In this document: one piece after another, positions 46,487-55,526 of the stretch
How the letters are laid out: each line of letters starts with the position of its first letter
How positions within the stretch are numbered: the first letter of the stretch is position 1
Source of the DNA: Clostridiaceae bacterium
Lineage (GTDB): Bacteria > Bacillota > Clostridia > Christensenellales > CAG-917
Assembly: GCA_031289315.1 (NCBI GenBank)
Contig: JAITPR010000012.1
Location: 1-64,000, forward strand
Direction: 5' to 3'
Length of the DNA stretch: 64,000 bases
Program-made: the position numbers and the translations under genes
The notes under the pieces: model-generated
Database searches by the model: none
What the model saw: only the letters and a program-made list of their open reading frames with translations
What the model was told of the DNA's origin: nothing

Positions 46487-47533
46487 ATGATTGATAAGCT
46501 TGCGCCCTTGTTTGAAAGGTACGATGCGGTTTTTGTGAGCGCGCCGTCGGACGTGTTTTATTTTTCGCGTTTTGAGGGAGAAGGGTATATTGCGGCGTTT
46601 AAGGACGGCGCGTTTTACGTAACGGACGGCAGATACGCGGAGGAAGCGGCTGCCGCCACCGGGCTTGAGGTTGTTACGGTAACCGCGGAAAAGCCGTTTT
46701 TAAAGGCGTTGAAGCTTATTGCGGAGCGTAATCCGCAAAAGCCCGTAGGAGTTCAAACGTCCGCGCTTAGTTACAATGAGCATTTGCTTGCGGCGGAAAC
46801 GGCGGGAAATTTAAACTCAATAGACGCGTTTTTATCCGATTTACGCGCCGTAAAAGAGGATTTTGAAATTGCGCTTGTAGCGCGTGCGGCGGCGATTACC
46901 GACGCGGCGTTTTTAGAAATACTGTCCGTGGTAAGAGAAAATATGACGGAGCGTGAGCTTGCCGCGGAAACGGAATACCGCTTACGGCTTGCGGGCGCCG
47001 ACGGAACGGCGTTTGCTACGATAGCGGCGTTCGGAACCGACGGAAGCAAGCCACACGCACGACCGGGTGATACGGCTTTGCGCCGCGGCATGCTGGTAAC
47101 CTTGGACTTCGGCGCAAGGGCGGGAGGGTATTGCAGCGATATGACGCGGACGTTTGCCTTCGGGAAGCCGTCCGCCGAAATGAAAAAAATCTACGGACTT
47201 ACGCTTAAAGCCAATCTTGCGGGGCTTGCTACCGTCCGCGACGGGGTAACCTGTTTCGATGCGGACGCTGCCGCGCGCAACCTGATAAAAAACGCTAACT
47301 ACGGCGAATATTTTTTGCACGGCACCGGACACGGCGTGGGAATAGACATTCACGAAACCCCTACGCTGTCATACAGAAGCGCGGAAACGCTTAAAACCGG
47401 AATGGTCGTGACCGTTGAACCGGGCATATACCTCGCCGGCAAGGGAGGAGTGCGTATAGAAGACATGGTTGCGGTTACCGCAAGCGGGTGCGATATTTTA
47501 TCACACTCTGCCAAAGAGTTGTTGATATTGTAG
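46487..47533 (+). CDS. Xaa-Pro aminopeptidase-like M24 metallopeptidase
   Basis: A 348-residue creatinase-fold peptidase that removes an N-terminal residue before proline. The N-terminal domain is short. The two-metal site is visible: [20 protein letters not shown] (two Asp), [12 protein letters not shown] (His), [18 protein letters not shown] (two Glu). Length fits the PepP/YqhT class. AAGAGGT precedes the ATG. Confidence 0.93.
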   Translation: MIDKLAPLFERYDAVFVSAPSDVFYFSRFEGEGYIAAFKDGAFYVTDGRYAEEAAAATGLEVVTVTAEKPFLKALKLIAERNPQKPVGVQTSALSYNEHLLAAETAGNLNSIDAFLSDLRAVKEDFEIALVARAAAITDAAFLEILSVVRENMTERELAAETEYRLRLAGADGTAFATIAAFGTDGSKPHARPGDTALRRGMLVTLDFGARAGGYCSDMTRTFAFGKPSAEMKKIYGLTLKANLAGLATVRDGVTCFDADAAARNLIKNANYGEYFLHGTGHGVGIDIHETPTLSYRSAETLKTGMVVTVEPGIYLAGKGGVRIEDMVAVTASGCDILSHSAKELLIL

Positions 47534-48016
47534 TCAGTTGTGCAAAAGAACCCTAAAGAGCTAGTCTTTTAGCCCCACTATGGGGCTTTACCCCTAAGGG
47601 GCTTATACTTTTCTTTCTTCTGTGAAAGAAAAGTAACAAAAGAAAGAACACAAGCGCCCTTTCCGAGGCGGCGCTTGACCCGCAACTCCGCCCCAACCCC
47701 TAAAAGAGTAGAGCGCGTATGAAGTGTACGTTAGCCCCTCCCGTCGGGTGGGGCAGAAATGAAATAATGTAGGAAAGACATTTGTTTTTAAGAAAGCTTT
47801 TGCCGGTGCCATTAGGTGGGCGGTATAAGTTTTACCTTCGGGCGCATACATATTTATGGAGAGTGCGGGAGAAGAAGTGCAGTGCTTGTACCACGAAATG
47901 CCACAAAAATGCGCCCGCAGAGGTGATTGCTCGGCGTATCGGTGTAGCGTGCTAAAAAGCGGAAGACTGTTGAGGTGGGCAAATACATGGAGGCGTGTCG
48001 TTGATACAATAGATTT
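47534..48016. other. Gene-free region with hairpins
   Basis: Hairpins GCCCCACTATGGGGC, CCCCTAAGGGG and ACTTTTCTTTC/GAAAGAAAAGT follow one another at about 47570-47637. Beyond these the sequence is GC-rich with no supported gene. Small frames on both strands are short, lack good binding sites and read across hairpins. Confidence 0.55.
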
Positions 48017-48058
48017 AACGCGGTTACCGGCAAGAGGTGATTGCCGGTAACCGCGTTT
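48017..48058. terminator. Shared terminator-type hairpin
   Basis: AACGCGGTTACCGGCAA pairs with TTGCCGGTAACCGCGTT around AGAGGTGA. It belongs to the same family as those at 14434, 26239 and 58435. It lies on the 3' side of the minus-strand csd gene. Confidence 0.8.
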
Positions 48059-48235
48059 TAGGTTATTAGATGCAACTTAACGTTGCCGCGTTTGTGGTTC
48101 TTTTTGCGCACGAAAGAAAACGATAATTCTTTTAGAGTTGCGTTTTTAGGTTATTGGATGCAACGTCACATTGCCGTTTTCTTGGGTTCTTTCTTGACGT
48201 CAAGAAAGAACTAGAATTCTTTTAAAACCGAAAGA
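48059..48235. repeat. 88-bp tandem duplication overlapping the csd 3' end
   Basis: AGGTTATT(A/G)GATGCAACNTNAC recurs at about 48060 and 48148. Both copies end with an AAGAAAnnANNATTCTTTTA stretch; in the second this contains the csd stop codon (48211-48213). Confidence 0.75.
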
Positions 48236-49323
48236 AGAGCGCTGACGTCGGAGGGGGTGTTGTTGTAGCCCACGCTGACGCGAACTGCTCCGCGCTGTTC
48301 CGTACCTAGCCAACGGTGGACGGCGGGGGCGCAGTGTAAGCCGCTACGTACGGCTATGCCGCCGCGGTTGAGGATGTCCGCCGTTTCGCTAGAGGTTTTA
48401 TTTTTTATGTTGAATGAAATTACACCGGCGCGCGCGTCGTAGGTATAAATTTCCGCGCCAACGGACTTAAGTCCGTCCAAAATATGTTCGGAAAGGCTTT
48501 CGACTTTATTTTTTATTTTTTCAAGATTTGAGTAACTCCACTTGACCGCTTCGCGAAGGGCGGCTATTCCCGGCGTGTTAAGGGTGCCGCTTTCAAGGGC
48601 TTCCGGGGCTTCGCGCGGTTGAAAAACGCTGTCGGAGTGCGTACCGGTTCCGCCCAAAATTAAGGGGTTCAATTTTATTTCGTTTGTGTAAGCTAAAAAC
48701 CCCGTGCCTTGAACGCCGTGCAAGCCCTTGTGACCGGCGCATGCCGCCATGTCGACGTACATGCCGTCCATAGACAGCGGAAAGTGCGGGATTGCTTGCG
48801 CCGCGTCCACCAAAAATGGGATGCCGCGTTTTTTTGCAAGCGCCCCTATTTCCGTTATTTTCGCGACGGCTCCGGTGACGTTGGAAACATAGTTGACGGC
48901 AATAAGGGAGGTGTCGGCGCGTAAGGCAAGCTCTATATCGTGCGCCGTTATAAACGCGCCATTAGAAGGAGCCACAACGGAAAGAGATATTTTACCGCTT
49001 GCTTTAAGCGCGTAAAGAGGGCGTAACACCGAATTGTGTTCAAACACGGTCGTGACCGCGTGTCTGCCCTTTAGGCTCGTAAGCGCAAGATTAAGCGCTT
49101 CGGTGCAATTTTTTGTGAAGATAACCGTTCCGTCGTTTAAATCCGTCGCTTTGGCGATTGCGTTTCGCGCCGCTTCTATTTTGACGGCGGCGGCTACGGC
49201 GTCGTTGTGTCCGGAGCGTCCGGGGTTTGCTCCGCGTTTCAATTCTTCGGTGACGGCACGTATAACGGCGCGCGGTTTAAAGCGCGACGTCGCCGCGTTG
49301 TCAAAGTATACGGTGTCTTTCAT
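48211..49323 (-). CDS. Cysteine desulfurase-like PLP enzyme
   Basis: A 370-residue class-V aminotransferase. N terminus VYFDNAATSRFKP, PLP lysine in CAGHKGLHGVQG, and the catalytic Cys in RSGLHCAPAVHRWL near the C terminus. It resembles the group of desulfurases found with orphan selD and selenium-dependent enzymes (EF2568-like, TIGR01977) by its NPGRSGH and short length. It would draw sulfur or selenium from cysteine or selenocysteine. It is divergent from a DUF3343 Se/S-carrier-like gene 294 bases away, supporting a joint role in sulfur or selenium transfer; inference. Confidence 0.85.
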   Translation of the reverse strand: MKDTVYFDNAATSRFKPRAVIRAVTEELKRGANPGRSGHNDAVAAAVKIEAARNAIAKATDLNDGTVIFTKNCTEALNLALTSLKGRHAVTTVFEHNSVLRPLYALKASGKISLSVVAPSNGAFITAHDIELALRADTSLIAVNYVSNVTGAVAKITEIGALAKKRGIPFLVDAAQAIPHFPLSMDGMYVDMAACAGHKGLHGVQGTGFLAYTNEIKLNPLILGGTGTHSDSVFQPREAPEALESGTLNTPGIAALREAVKWSYSNLEKIKNKVESLSEHILDGLKSVGAEIYTYDARAGVISFNIKNKTSSETADILNRGGIAVRSGLHCAPAVHRWLGTEQRGAVRVSVGYNNTPSDVSALLSVLKEF

Positions 49324-49617
49324 ATACGGGTCCCCGGTAAAAAATTACGTGTGCACGGCGGCTTTGCGCGCTTTTTAAAAAACAAGCGCGGCATAAAAGT
49401 ACCGTCGGGTTACATAAAATTCTACACTACAATATAGTGTATTGAGAAGACGGGCGTTAAGTGCCGCTAAATTCGGCGCGTACCGTCAAAAAGCGTGCGG
49501 CGTTGTAAAAAGCATGGTACCGTCAGAAAGTGCGGTACCGGCAAAAGCGCGCACGTGGGTGCAAAAAGGCTGCCGTACTTAAGCTTTGCGCCTACATATT
49601 GGGGAGGGGAATGCCTT
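49324..49617. other. Divergent intergenic region csd/DUF3343
   Basis: Contains a palindrome TACACTACAATATAGTGTA (about 49424-49442), which could be an operator or a -10 region, and two related GTACCGTCA(A/G)AAAG stretches (about 49489 and 49518). No gene. Confidence 0.45.
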
Positions 49618-49869
49618 ATGGAAAAATTAACGACCGAGTCTAAATTCATGGTGGCGGCGTTTAGACTGCGTTCGCATACGGTAAAATTTTATCAGCTTTT
49701 AAAAAGCTACAGAATAGGAGCTGTGGTGGTGAACACTCCGCGTGCGCTGTCCGTCGGGTGCGGACTTTCGGTAAAATTTTTGAGGTCGGCGGAAAAAAAA
49801 GTAAGCATTATCTTAAACAGAAATTATTTATCATCGTATATAGGCACTTTCCCTTACACGGAGGAGTAG
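49618..49869 (+). CDS. DUF3343 putative Se/S carrier-like protein
   Basis: An 83-residue protein. The pattern VAAFRLRSHTVKFYQLLKSYRI, then VVNTPRALSVGCGLSVKF is that of PF11823 (DUF3343), described as a putative selenium/sulfur carrier with one conserved Cys in SVGCGLS. GGGGAGGGG lies 5' of ATG 49618. The divergent neighbour is a cysteine desulfurase, a plausible donor. Too small to be confused with other families. Confidence 0.8.
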   Translation: MEKLTTESKFMVAAFRLRSHTVKFYQLLKSYRIGAVVVNTPRALSVGCGLSVKFLRSAEKKVSIILNRNYLSSYIGTFPYTEE

Positions 49870-50055
49870 CGCGAGGATAAAAATACGGTTTTTGATGCCG
49901 TTGTTTAAATAGGTTGCTCTTTGGGCGGTCGTATGGTAAAATTAAACACAAAGTTTTTTCGGCGGGAGCGGCGTTTTATTGAAAAAGTCCTCATACCGCT
50001 GAAAAAACGGACGGGAAAGTATGGTAATGCGCAATATTTTAAAGGATAAGACGGA

Positions 50056-50685
50056 ATGAACGCCGACGATATATACGAAAAGCTGGAAAAAATGCACCCG
50101 GACGCACGGTGTGAACTGAATTATGAAACGCAGTTTCAATTTTTGGTCGCGGTGATTTTGTCGGCGCAGTGTACGGATAAGCGCGTCAACGCAGTTGTTG
50201 TGCCGTTGTTTGCGCGGTGTAAAACCGCCGCCGATTTTAACGCGCTTAAGGCGGAGGAGTTGGAGGACGCGATACGCTCTTGCGGCTTTTATCACAACAA
50301 GGCGAAGAGCATTTTAGGCGCCGCGCGTGAGGTCGTAGAGTGTTACAACGGGGAACTTCCGAGCGATTATGAGGCGATTTTGGCGCTTCCGGGTGCCGGC
50401 AGAAAGACCGCCAATGTGGTTTGGTCGGAGCTATTCGGCGGTGCGGCGGTCGCCGTAGACACGCACGTGCAGAGGGTGAGCAACCGCATAGGGTTGGTCA
50501 ATTCCGACACTCCGGAAAAGACCGAAAAACAGTTGGTCGCGCTGTTCGACAAAAGTAAGCTGTCGCGATTGCACCATTTGTTGATTTTTCAAGGTCGGTA
50601 CACATGTACGGCGCGCGCGCCTAAGTGCGGGGAATGCTTGCTTAAGGCGGAATGCAAATATTATTTAAACCAAACGGCACAATAA
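50056..50685 (+). CDS. nth: Endonuclease III
   Basis: A 209-residue DNA glycosylase/AP lyase for oxidised pyrimidines. The helix-hairpin-helix LPGAGRKTANVV carries the catalytic Lys and VDTHVQRVSNRIG the Asp. The iron-sulfur cluster Cys are spaced C-X6-C-X2-C-X5-C near the C terminus (CTARAPKCGECLLKAEC). AAAGGATAAGACGG precedes the ATG. The next gene starts 36 bases downstream, so an operon nth-nfnA-nfnB is likely. Confidence 0.95.
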   Translation: MNADDIYEKLEKMHPDARCELNYETQFQFLVAVILSAQCTDKRVNAVVVPLFARCKTAADFNALKAEELEDAIRSCGFYHNKAKSILGAAREVVECYNGELPSDYEAILALPGAGRKTANVVWSELFGGAAVAVDTHVQRVSNRIGLVNSDTPEKTEKQLVALFDKSKLSRLHHLLIFQGRYTCTARAPKCGECLLKAECKYYLNQTAQ

Positions 50686-50721
50686 GCGTTGACGGAGAAT
50701 CGGGGCGGTCGCAAGAGGGAT

Positions 50722-51549
50722 ATGTACGAGATTTTAAAGATAAGGGCGTTTACGGAAAGTATTCGCGAATATACGTTTTCCGCGCCGCTTGCCGCACGCC
50801 GTGCCGAACCGGGGCAGTTTATCATACTCCGTGTTGACGAGTACGGGGAGCGTGTGCCGTTCACCATTTGCGGTGCGGATAAGGCGGCGGGGACGGTGCG
50901 CGTTTTGGTGCAGACCGTAGGCGCAACTACAATGAAGCTTGCCGCGTGCAAGGAGGGCGGTTGCGTACGCGATATAGCCGGTCCCTTAGGGCGTCCCACG
51001 GACTTGTCGGAATACGGAAAAATATTGTTGATAGCTGGCGGCATAGGCGCGGCGGTGATTTTGCCGCAAGCCGAAAAGCTTGCGCGGGAGGGGCGGTGTG
51101 CGGATACGATAATAGGCGCGCGTTCGGCAGAGCTTTTGGTATATGAAAGCGATATAAGAGAGTTTTCGCAAAATCTCCATACGGTGACGGACGACGGTAG
51201 CGCGGGCGATAAGGGCTTTGTTACCGAAAAGCTTAAGGTCTTGCTTGACGGCGGCAAAAAATACGACGCGGTTTTTGCGGTGGGACCTCTTATGATGATG
51301 AAAGCCGTTGCGGCGGTTACTAAGGAATACGGCTTAAAAACCGTCGTAAGCATGAATTCGCTTATGGTGGACGGCACCGGAATGTGCGGCTGTTGTCGCT
51401 TGACGGTGGGCGGTAAGACCAAATACGCTTGCGTGGACGGACCGGAATTCGACGGACACGAGGTTGATTTTGACGAAGCCGCCGTCCGTGCTAGAATCTA
51501 CGGTGAGCAAGAGAAGTCACATGTTTGCAGACTCAAAAACGCACATTAA
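50722..51549 (+). CDS. nfnA: NfnA: FAD/[2Fe-2S] subunit of ferredoxin:NADP reductase
   Basis: A 275-residue ferredoxin-NADP reductase-like protein. FAD-binding PGQFIILRV and RVPFTICGAD; NAD(P) fold IAGGIGAAVILPQAE; a C-terminal [2Fe-2S] motif MCGCCRLTVGGKTKYACVDGP. On its own it resembles the dihydroorotate dehydrogenase electron-transfer subunit, but adjacency to NfnB settles the call. With NfnB it catalyses electron bifurcation between NADH, ferredoxin and NADP. Start ATG 50722 after AGAGGGA. Confidence 0.88.
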   Translation: MYEILKIRAFTESIREYTFSAPLAARRAEPGQFIILRVDEYGERVPFTICGADKAAGTVRVLVQTVGATTMKLAACKEGGCVRDIAGPLGRPTDLSEYGKILLIAGGIGAAVILPQAEKLAREGRCADTIIGARSAELLVYESDIREFSQNLHTVTDDGSAGDKGFVTEKLKVLLDGGKKYDAVFAVGPLMMMKAVAAVTKEYGLKTVVSMNSLMVDGTGMCGCCRLTVGGKTKYACVDGPEFDGHEVDFDEAAVRARIYGEQEKSHVCRLKNAH

Positions 51550-51555
51550 ACGAAA

Positions 51556-52962
51556 ATGAAGACGGGCAGAAATATGATGCCGCATCAGGCGGCGGGAAAA
51601 AGAATAAAAAATTTCGACGAGGTGGCTTTAGGCTTTGGCAAGGAAGCCGCAGTATCGGAGGCGTCGCGTTGTTTAAATTGCAAGAATGCGCCATGTAAGG
51701 GCGGTTGTCCCGTAGGCGTGGACATACCGCGGTTTATCGCGCGCGTCAAGGAAAAAGACTTTGACGGGGCGGCTGAGAGCGTAAATAGCGATAACGCTTT
51801 GCCGGCGATATGCGGGCGCGTTTGCCCGCAGGAACGCCAGTGTGAGGCGCGTTGCGTCTTAGGCAGAACGGCGGGCGGTTCGGTTGCCATAGGCGCGTTG
51901 GAGCGTTACGTAGCGGACTATTCGGCGGCGCACCCGGCGATAAGCGAAGCTGTTGCCAAAGACGAACGGAGTGCGGCGGCAAGCGGAGCGGTTGCCAAAA
52001 ACGGACGAAGCGTGGCGGTTATCGGAAGCGGACCCTCCGGGTTAACGGCGGCTGCGGAGCTTGCGCAAGCCGGCTTTAGCGTGACGGTTTACGAGTCCTT
52101 GCATGAGGCGGGCGGGGTGTTGACATACGGAATTCCGGAGTTTAGATTGCCTAAAGCGCTTGTTAAACACGAAATAGATAAGCTTGCCGCACTTGGCGTG
52201 GAGTTTAGCAGAAACACTCCCGTGGGTAACGCCGTGACGGGTGCGGAACTTTTAGAAAAGAATTGCGCAGTGTTTATAGCTGCCGGAGCCGGGCTCCCGG
52301 TGTTTTTAAACGTGAAGGGAGAGAATCTGAACGGAGTGTTCTCTGCAAACGAATATTTGACGCGCGTCAACCTCATGCGCGCTTACGATGGCAGGTCGGA
52401 TACACCCGTATACGCAAGCAAAAACGCGGTAATAGTCGGCGCCGGCAATGTGGCTATGGACGCGGCGCGGACGGCGCGGAGATTGGGCGCGGAGGTGAAT
52501 TTGGTTTATAGGCGTACGCGTGCGGAGATGCCGGCTCGTGCAGAGGAAATCGTTCACGCGGAGGAGGAGGGCGTCAAATTCCGTCTTTTGAACGCGCCCG
52601 TTGAAATAATAGGTGAATACGGCAGGGTAACCGGCGTAAGGTGCGTGGATACGGTTTTAGGAGAGCCGGACGCCTCCGGACGCCGCGCCGCCGGCGAGGT
52701 ACCCGAAAGCGAACACATAATTCCCTGCGATATGCTTATTGTCGCGCTAGGGACAACGCCCAATCCCATGATAAAAAACCTGTTTGAAGGGCTGAAAACT
52801 ACGGCAAAGGGAACGATTATAACTGACGAGAACGGCGAAACGTCGGTAAAGAACGTCTTTGCGGGAGGCGACGCCGTGACCGGAGCGGCGACCGTCATAT
52901 TGGCTATGGGCGCGGGAAAGGTAGCCGCTAAAGCGATAATAGCGCGTCACGGCAAAAAATAA
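51556..52962 (+). CDS. nfnB: NfnB: GltD-like NADPH/FAD and [4Fe-4S] subunit
   Basis: A 468-residue glutamate-synthase-small-subunit-like flavoprotein. Two [4Fe-4S] clusters in CLNCKNAPCKGGCPVGVDIP and CGRVCPQERQCEARC; FAD site VIGSGPSGLTAAAELA; NAD(P) site VIVGAGNVAMDAARTARRLGA; C-terminal AGGDAVTGAATVILAMGAGK. The linker before the FAD site has an in-frame 39-bp duplication (GTTGCCAAA at 51952 and 51991). No strong binding site is seen at 51556; ATG 51574 is another candidate. Starts six bases after nfnA. Confidence 0.88.
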   Translation: MKTGRNMMPHQAAGKRIKNFDEVALGFGKEAAVSEASRCLNCKNAPCKGGCPVGVDIPRFIARVKEKDFDGAAESVNSDNALPAICGRVCPQERQCEARCVLGRTAGGSVAIGALERYVADYSAAHPAISEAVAKDERSAAASGAVAKNGRSVAVIGSGPSGLTAAAELAQAGFSVTVYESLHEAGGVLTYGIPEFRLPKALVKHEIDKLAALGVEFSRNTPVGNAVTGAELLEKNCAVFIAAGAGLPVFLNVKGENLNGVFSANEYLTRVNLMRAYDGRSDTPVYASKNAVIVGAGNVAMDAARTARRLGAEVNLVYRRTRAEMPARAEEIVHAEEEGVKFRLLNAPVEIIGEYGRVTGVRCVDTVLGEPDASGRRAAGEVPESEHIIPCDMLIVALGTTPNPMIKNLFEGLKTTAKGTIITDENGETSVKNVFAGGDAVTGAATVILAMGAGKVAAKAIIARHGKK

Positions 52963-53147
52963 CGACAAAAAAATACGCCTCTCTTAGCAGACGGCAAATA
53001 TAAAATACACTGCCGTTTAGCAGACGGTAAATAAAAACGGCGGCTTTCAATAAGTCGACGCACATATCTCTTGAGTCTTGACAACGCGCGGCATAAACAC
53101 AAAAATAAAAACGCGCGGAGATAGCACGAAAACAATTAAGGAAGCAC

Positions 53148-54404
53148 ATGATAGACTACGTTAAAATATATATAAAAGCCGGCAACGGCGGCGACGGCAT
53201 CGTCGGATTTCATCGTGAAAAATACGTCATGAACGGCGGTCCGGACGGCGGCGACGGCGGCAACGGCGGAAATATCGTTTTTGTCGCGACAAAGGATTTG
53301 AACACTCTTGTGGAGTTCAAATTCGTAAAGCATTTTCGCGCCGAAAACGGGGAAAAGGGCGGGCAAAAAAATTGCACCGGGAAGTCGGCGGACAATCTTG
53401 TGATAAGAGTTCCGACCGGCACCGTCATACGCGACGCGGAAACGGAACGCGTAATAGCCGATTTGGTTAAGGACGGACAAAAGAAAACCGTGCTAAAGGG
53501 CGGCAGGGGCGGAAAAGGCAATGCACGCTTTGCCACGCCTACTAGACAAGCCCCGGCGTTTTCGCAAAAGGGGGAGAAAACCATAGAGCGCCATATTATT
53601 TTGGAGCTTAAAACCATTGCGGATATAGGGCTTATTGGCTTCCCGAACGTGGGAAAATCCACGTTGTTGTCGGTGCTTACGTCGGCGCGTCCCAAAATTG
53701 CCAACTATCACTTCACGACGCTTTCGCCGAACCTAGGCGTGGTAAAGATGTATGACGACAGCATGGTGCTTGCGGATATTCCCGGACTTATAGAGGGCGC
53801 CAGCGAGGGCATGGGTTTAGGACATTATTTTCTTCGGCACATAGAGCGCGTGCGGCTTTTGGTACACGTCGTGGACATAGCCGGGAGCGAAGGGCGCGAC
53901 CCGTATGAGGACTACTTAAAAATCAATGCCGAGCTTAATAATTATTCGGAAAAATTGAGCTGCTTGCCGCAGATAGTCGCGGCTAATAAAATTGATTTGC
54001 TTGCGGATAAGTCCTTGACGGAAACGTTTGCGGAGCTTACCGGCGCTAAGGTATACCCTGTTTCCGCCGCGGCATACATGGGACTTACGGAGTTGCTTAA
54101 CGGCATGTACGAGCAATTTAAAGCCTTGCCGGAGCCGGAGCCTATCGAGGAAGAATATTTCACGTACGTCAAGGAGGACGAAAACGCCTTCTTTACGGAG
54201 GTGATAGCGTCCGGAATTTTTGAGGTTACTGGCGGTTATATCACGAAGCTTGCAAGAAACGTGCTTTTTGACGACGACGACAGCACACGCTATTTTCAGC
54301 GCAAAATCAGGGAGCGCGGCATAATCGACGAGCTGAAAGCCAAAGGGCTCAAAGAGGGCGACACCGTAATAATCGGCGACCTTGAATTTGAGTATTTCGA
54401 ATAG
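53148..54404 (+). CDS. obgE: Obg family GTPase
   Basis: A 418-residue GTPase acting in 50S assembly and the stress and sporulation response. Gly-rich Obg domain (KAGNGGDGIVGFHREKYV, GGPDGGDGGNGG), then G1 GFPNVGKSTLL, G3 DIPGLIEGA, G4 ANKIDLL, and a C-terminal OCT domain (from about 345). AAGGAAGC precedes the ATG. Not near rpmA or rplU, its usual partners. The 185-base gap upstream holds a small repeat of TTAGCAGACGGNAAATA. Confidence 0.95.
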   Translation: MIDYVKIYIKAGNGGDGIVGFHREKYVMNGGPDGGDGGNGGNIVFVATKDLNTLVEFKFVKHFRAENGEKGGQKNCTGKSADNLVIRVPTGTVIRDAETERVIADLVKDGQKKTVLKGGRGGKGNARFATPTRQAPAFSQKGEKTIERHIILELKTIADIGLIGFPNVGKSTLLSVLTSARPKIANYHFTTLSPNLGVVKMYDDSMVLADIPGLIEGASEGMGLGHYFLRHIERVRLLVHVVDIAGSEGRDPYEDYLKINAELNNYSEKLSCLPQIVAANKIDLLADKSLTETFAELTGAKVYPVSAAAYMGLTELLNGMYEQFKALPEPEPIEEEYFTYVKEDENAFFTEVIASGIFEVTGGYITKLARNVLFDDDDSTRYFQRKIRERGIIDELKAKGLKEGDTVIIGDLEFEYFE

Positions 54405-54452
54405 TGCCTTGAAACCTAGATTTTTCCGTTTTTACCTCAAAAAACCGACCAA

Positions 54453-54480
54453 AGCCGCAAGCGTTTGCTTGCGGCTTTTA
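54453..54480 (+). terminator. Intrinsic terminator after obgE
   Basis: AGCCGCAAGC (54453-54462), GTTT loop, GCTTGCGGCT (54467-54476), TTTAG. Confidence 0.85.
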
Positions 54481-54666
54481 GATTGTCTTTAAAATTTGGC
54501 TTTCATAATTACGGCTTCCGCATAAGTAATTTTCCAAAGTGCGGCTTTAGTGCGGTTGATTTTTCCCGTGCTGCGGGTAGTTTCCCGTGTGGGTGATTTT
54601 TAATGCAGTTTTCCGTGAGGGTAGTTTTTCGCGGCAAAAAACGGAGTTTATCCCGGCGTTTTGCAG

Positions 54667-55197
54667 TTATTCCGCTTCGCCGCTACTGGTAACAATATCA
54701 ATTTGTCCCAAAATAAAAGGAAGAACTTGATCGGGTTTTATATTAAGCACATAGGCGAATTCCTCATGCAAGAGTTTTTCCGACAATCTCAATATTTCCC
54801 TATCCTCCGCGGACAGTTGTTTACCTTTTTTTGTTTCCGACAGCGTTTGTTGTTGCAAGTACAGCGTTTGTATAATCGTAACCAACCCTGCCCTATCGCC
54901 TTGCGCAAGTATTTGGCGGTAATTATCGTGCCGCATTCGGGCGTCCTCAATCCAAACCGTACTTATTTCCGGCATGGATTTAACAAGCGAATATATTTCC
55001 TCGGCGGTCAACATCCGACGAATTTTCGAGGTCAGTTTTTCGTTCTGTGCGGGTATATAGATGAGCATTGACAAATCGTTAACGGGCTTCAAAATATAAT
55101 ATTCGAGGCAGGTGTTGCCCATTATGCGTTCGGTAACATCCGTAATTTTGCAAACGCCGTAAGTGCTGTATAAAACCATATCGTTTACTTTATACAT
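54667..55197 (-). CDS. CarD/CdnL-family transcription regulator
   Basis: A 176-residue protein. The N-terminal RNA-polymerase-interacting domain (YKVNDMVLYSTYGVCKITDVTE) is typical of CarD, CdnL and the TRCF RID; the rest is helical and should bind DNA near the -10 region. It stabilises promoter complexes and affects rRNA and stress transcription in other bacteria. AAGGAG precedes ATG 55197 and overlaps the stop of the upstream gene, so the pair is translationally coupled. Confidence 0.88.
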   Translation of the reverse strand: MYKVNDMVLYSTYGVCKITDVTERIMGNTCLEYYILKPVNDLSMLIYIPAQNEKLTSKIRRMLTAEEIYSLVKSMPEISTVWIEDARMRHDNYRQILAQGDRAGLVTIIQTLYLQQQTLSETKKGKQLSAEDREILRLSEKLLHEEFAYVLNIKPDQVLPFILGQIDIVTSSGEAE

Positions 55198-55199
55198 TA

Positions 55200-55526
55200 T
55201 TAATCTCCTTCCGCATTGTCGGCGAGCTTAGGATTTCGCCGTTTACGCGGTTTTTCGCCGCTCCACGGCATTTGTCCGTTGAAGTATTTGTCGGCGATTT
55301 GTCTTTGCTTTTCATAGCTTAGACAGTTCATTCGGTAAGCCCATTTTTCGTTCTCCGATTTTAGCCGGTTTCCGTCTTGACAAAAAGTACACTTTTCGCC
55401 TAAACAACCCGACACATTAAGAATGGTGCAATTGCAATCCTCCGAAAGATGAACGCAAGCGGGAAGCGATAACGAAGCCATTTCGCTTCCGTGCGGTAAC
55501 GGTATATAATTTCTACTGCGGCTCAT
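55200..55526 (-). CDS. Small Cys-rich hypothetical protein
   Basis: A 108-residue protein of unknown function. Seven Cys lie between residues 24 and 68 (C24, C31, C33, C41, C46, C49, C68); C41-X4-C46-X2-C49 suggests metal binding. The tail is basic (KPRKRRNPK). It is placed 2 bases before carD, so it is likely to act with CarD, perhaps as a zinc- or redox-responsive partner; this is inference only. GAGGTG precedes the ATG. Confidence 0.65.
   Translation of the reverse strand: MSRSRNYIPLPHGSEMASLSLPACVHLSEDCNCTILNVSGCLGEKCTFCQDGNRLKSENEKWAYRMNCLSYEKQRQIADKYFNGQMPWSGEKPRKRRNPKLADNAEGD

Noticed and set aside
47603-48050. Small protein-coding frames on both strands after pepP
   Set aside because: They cross hairpins, lack good binding sites and show no family motifs; such frames are common in repeat DNA.
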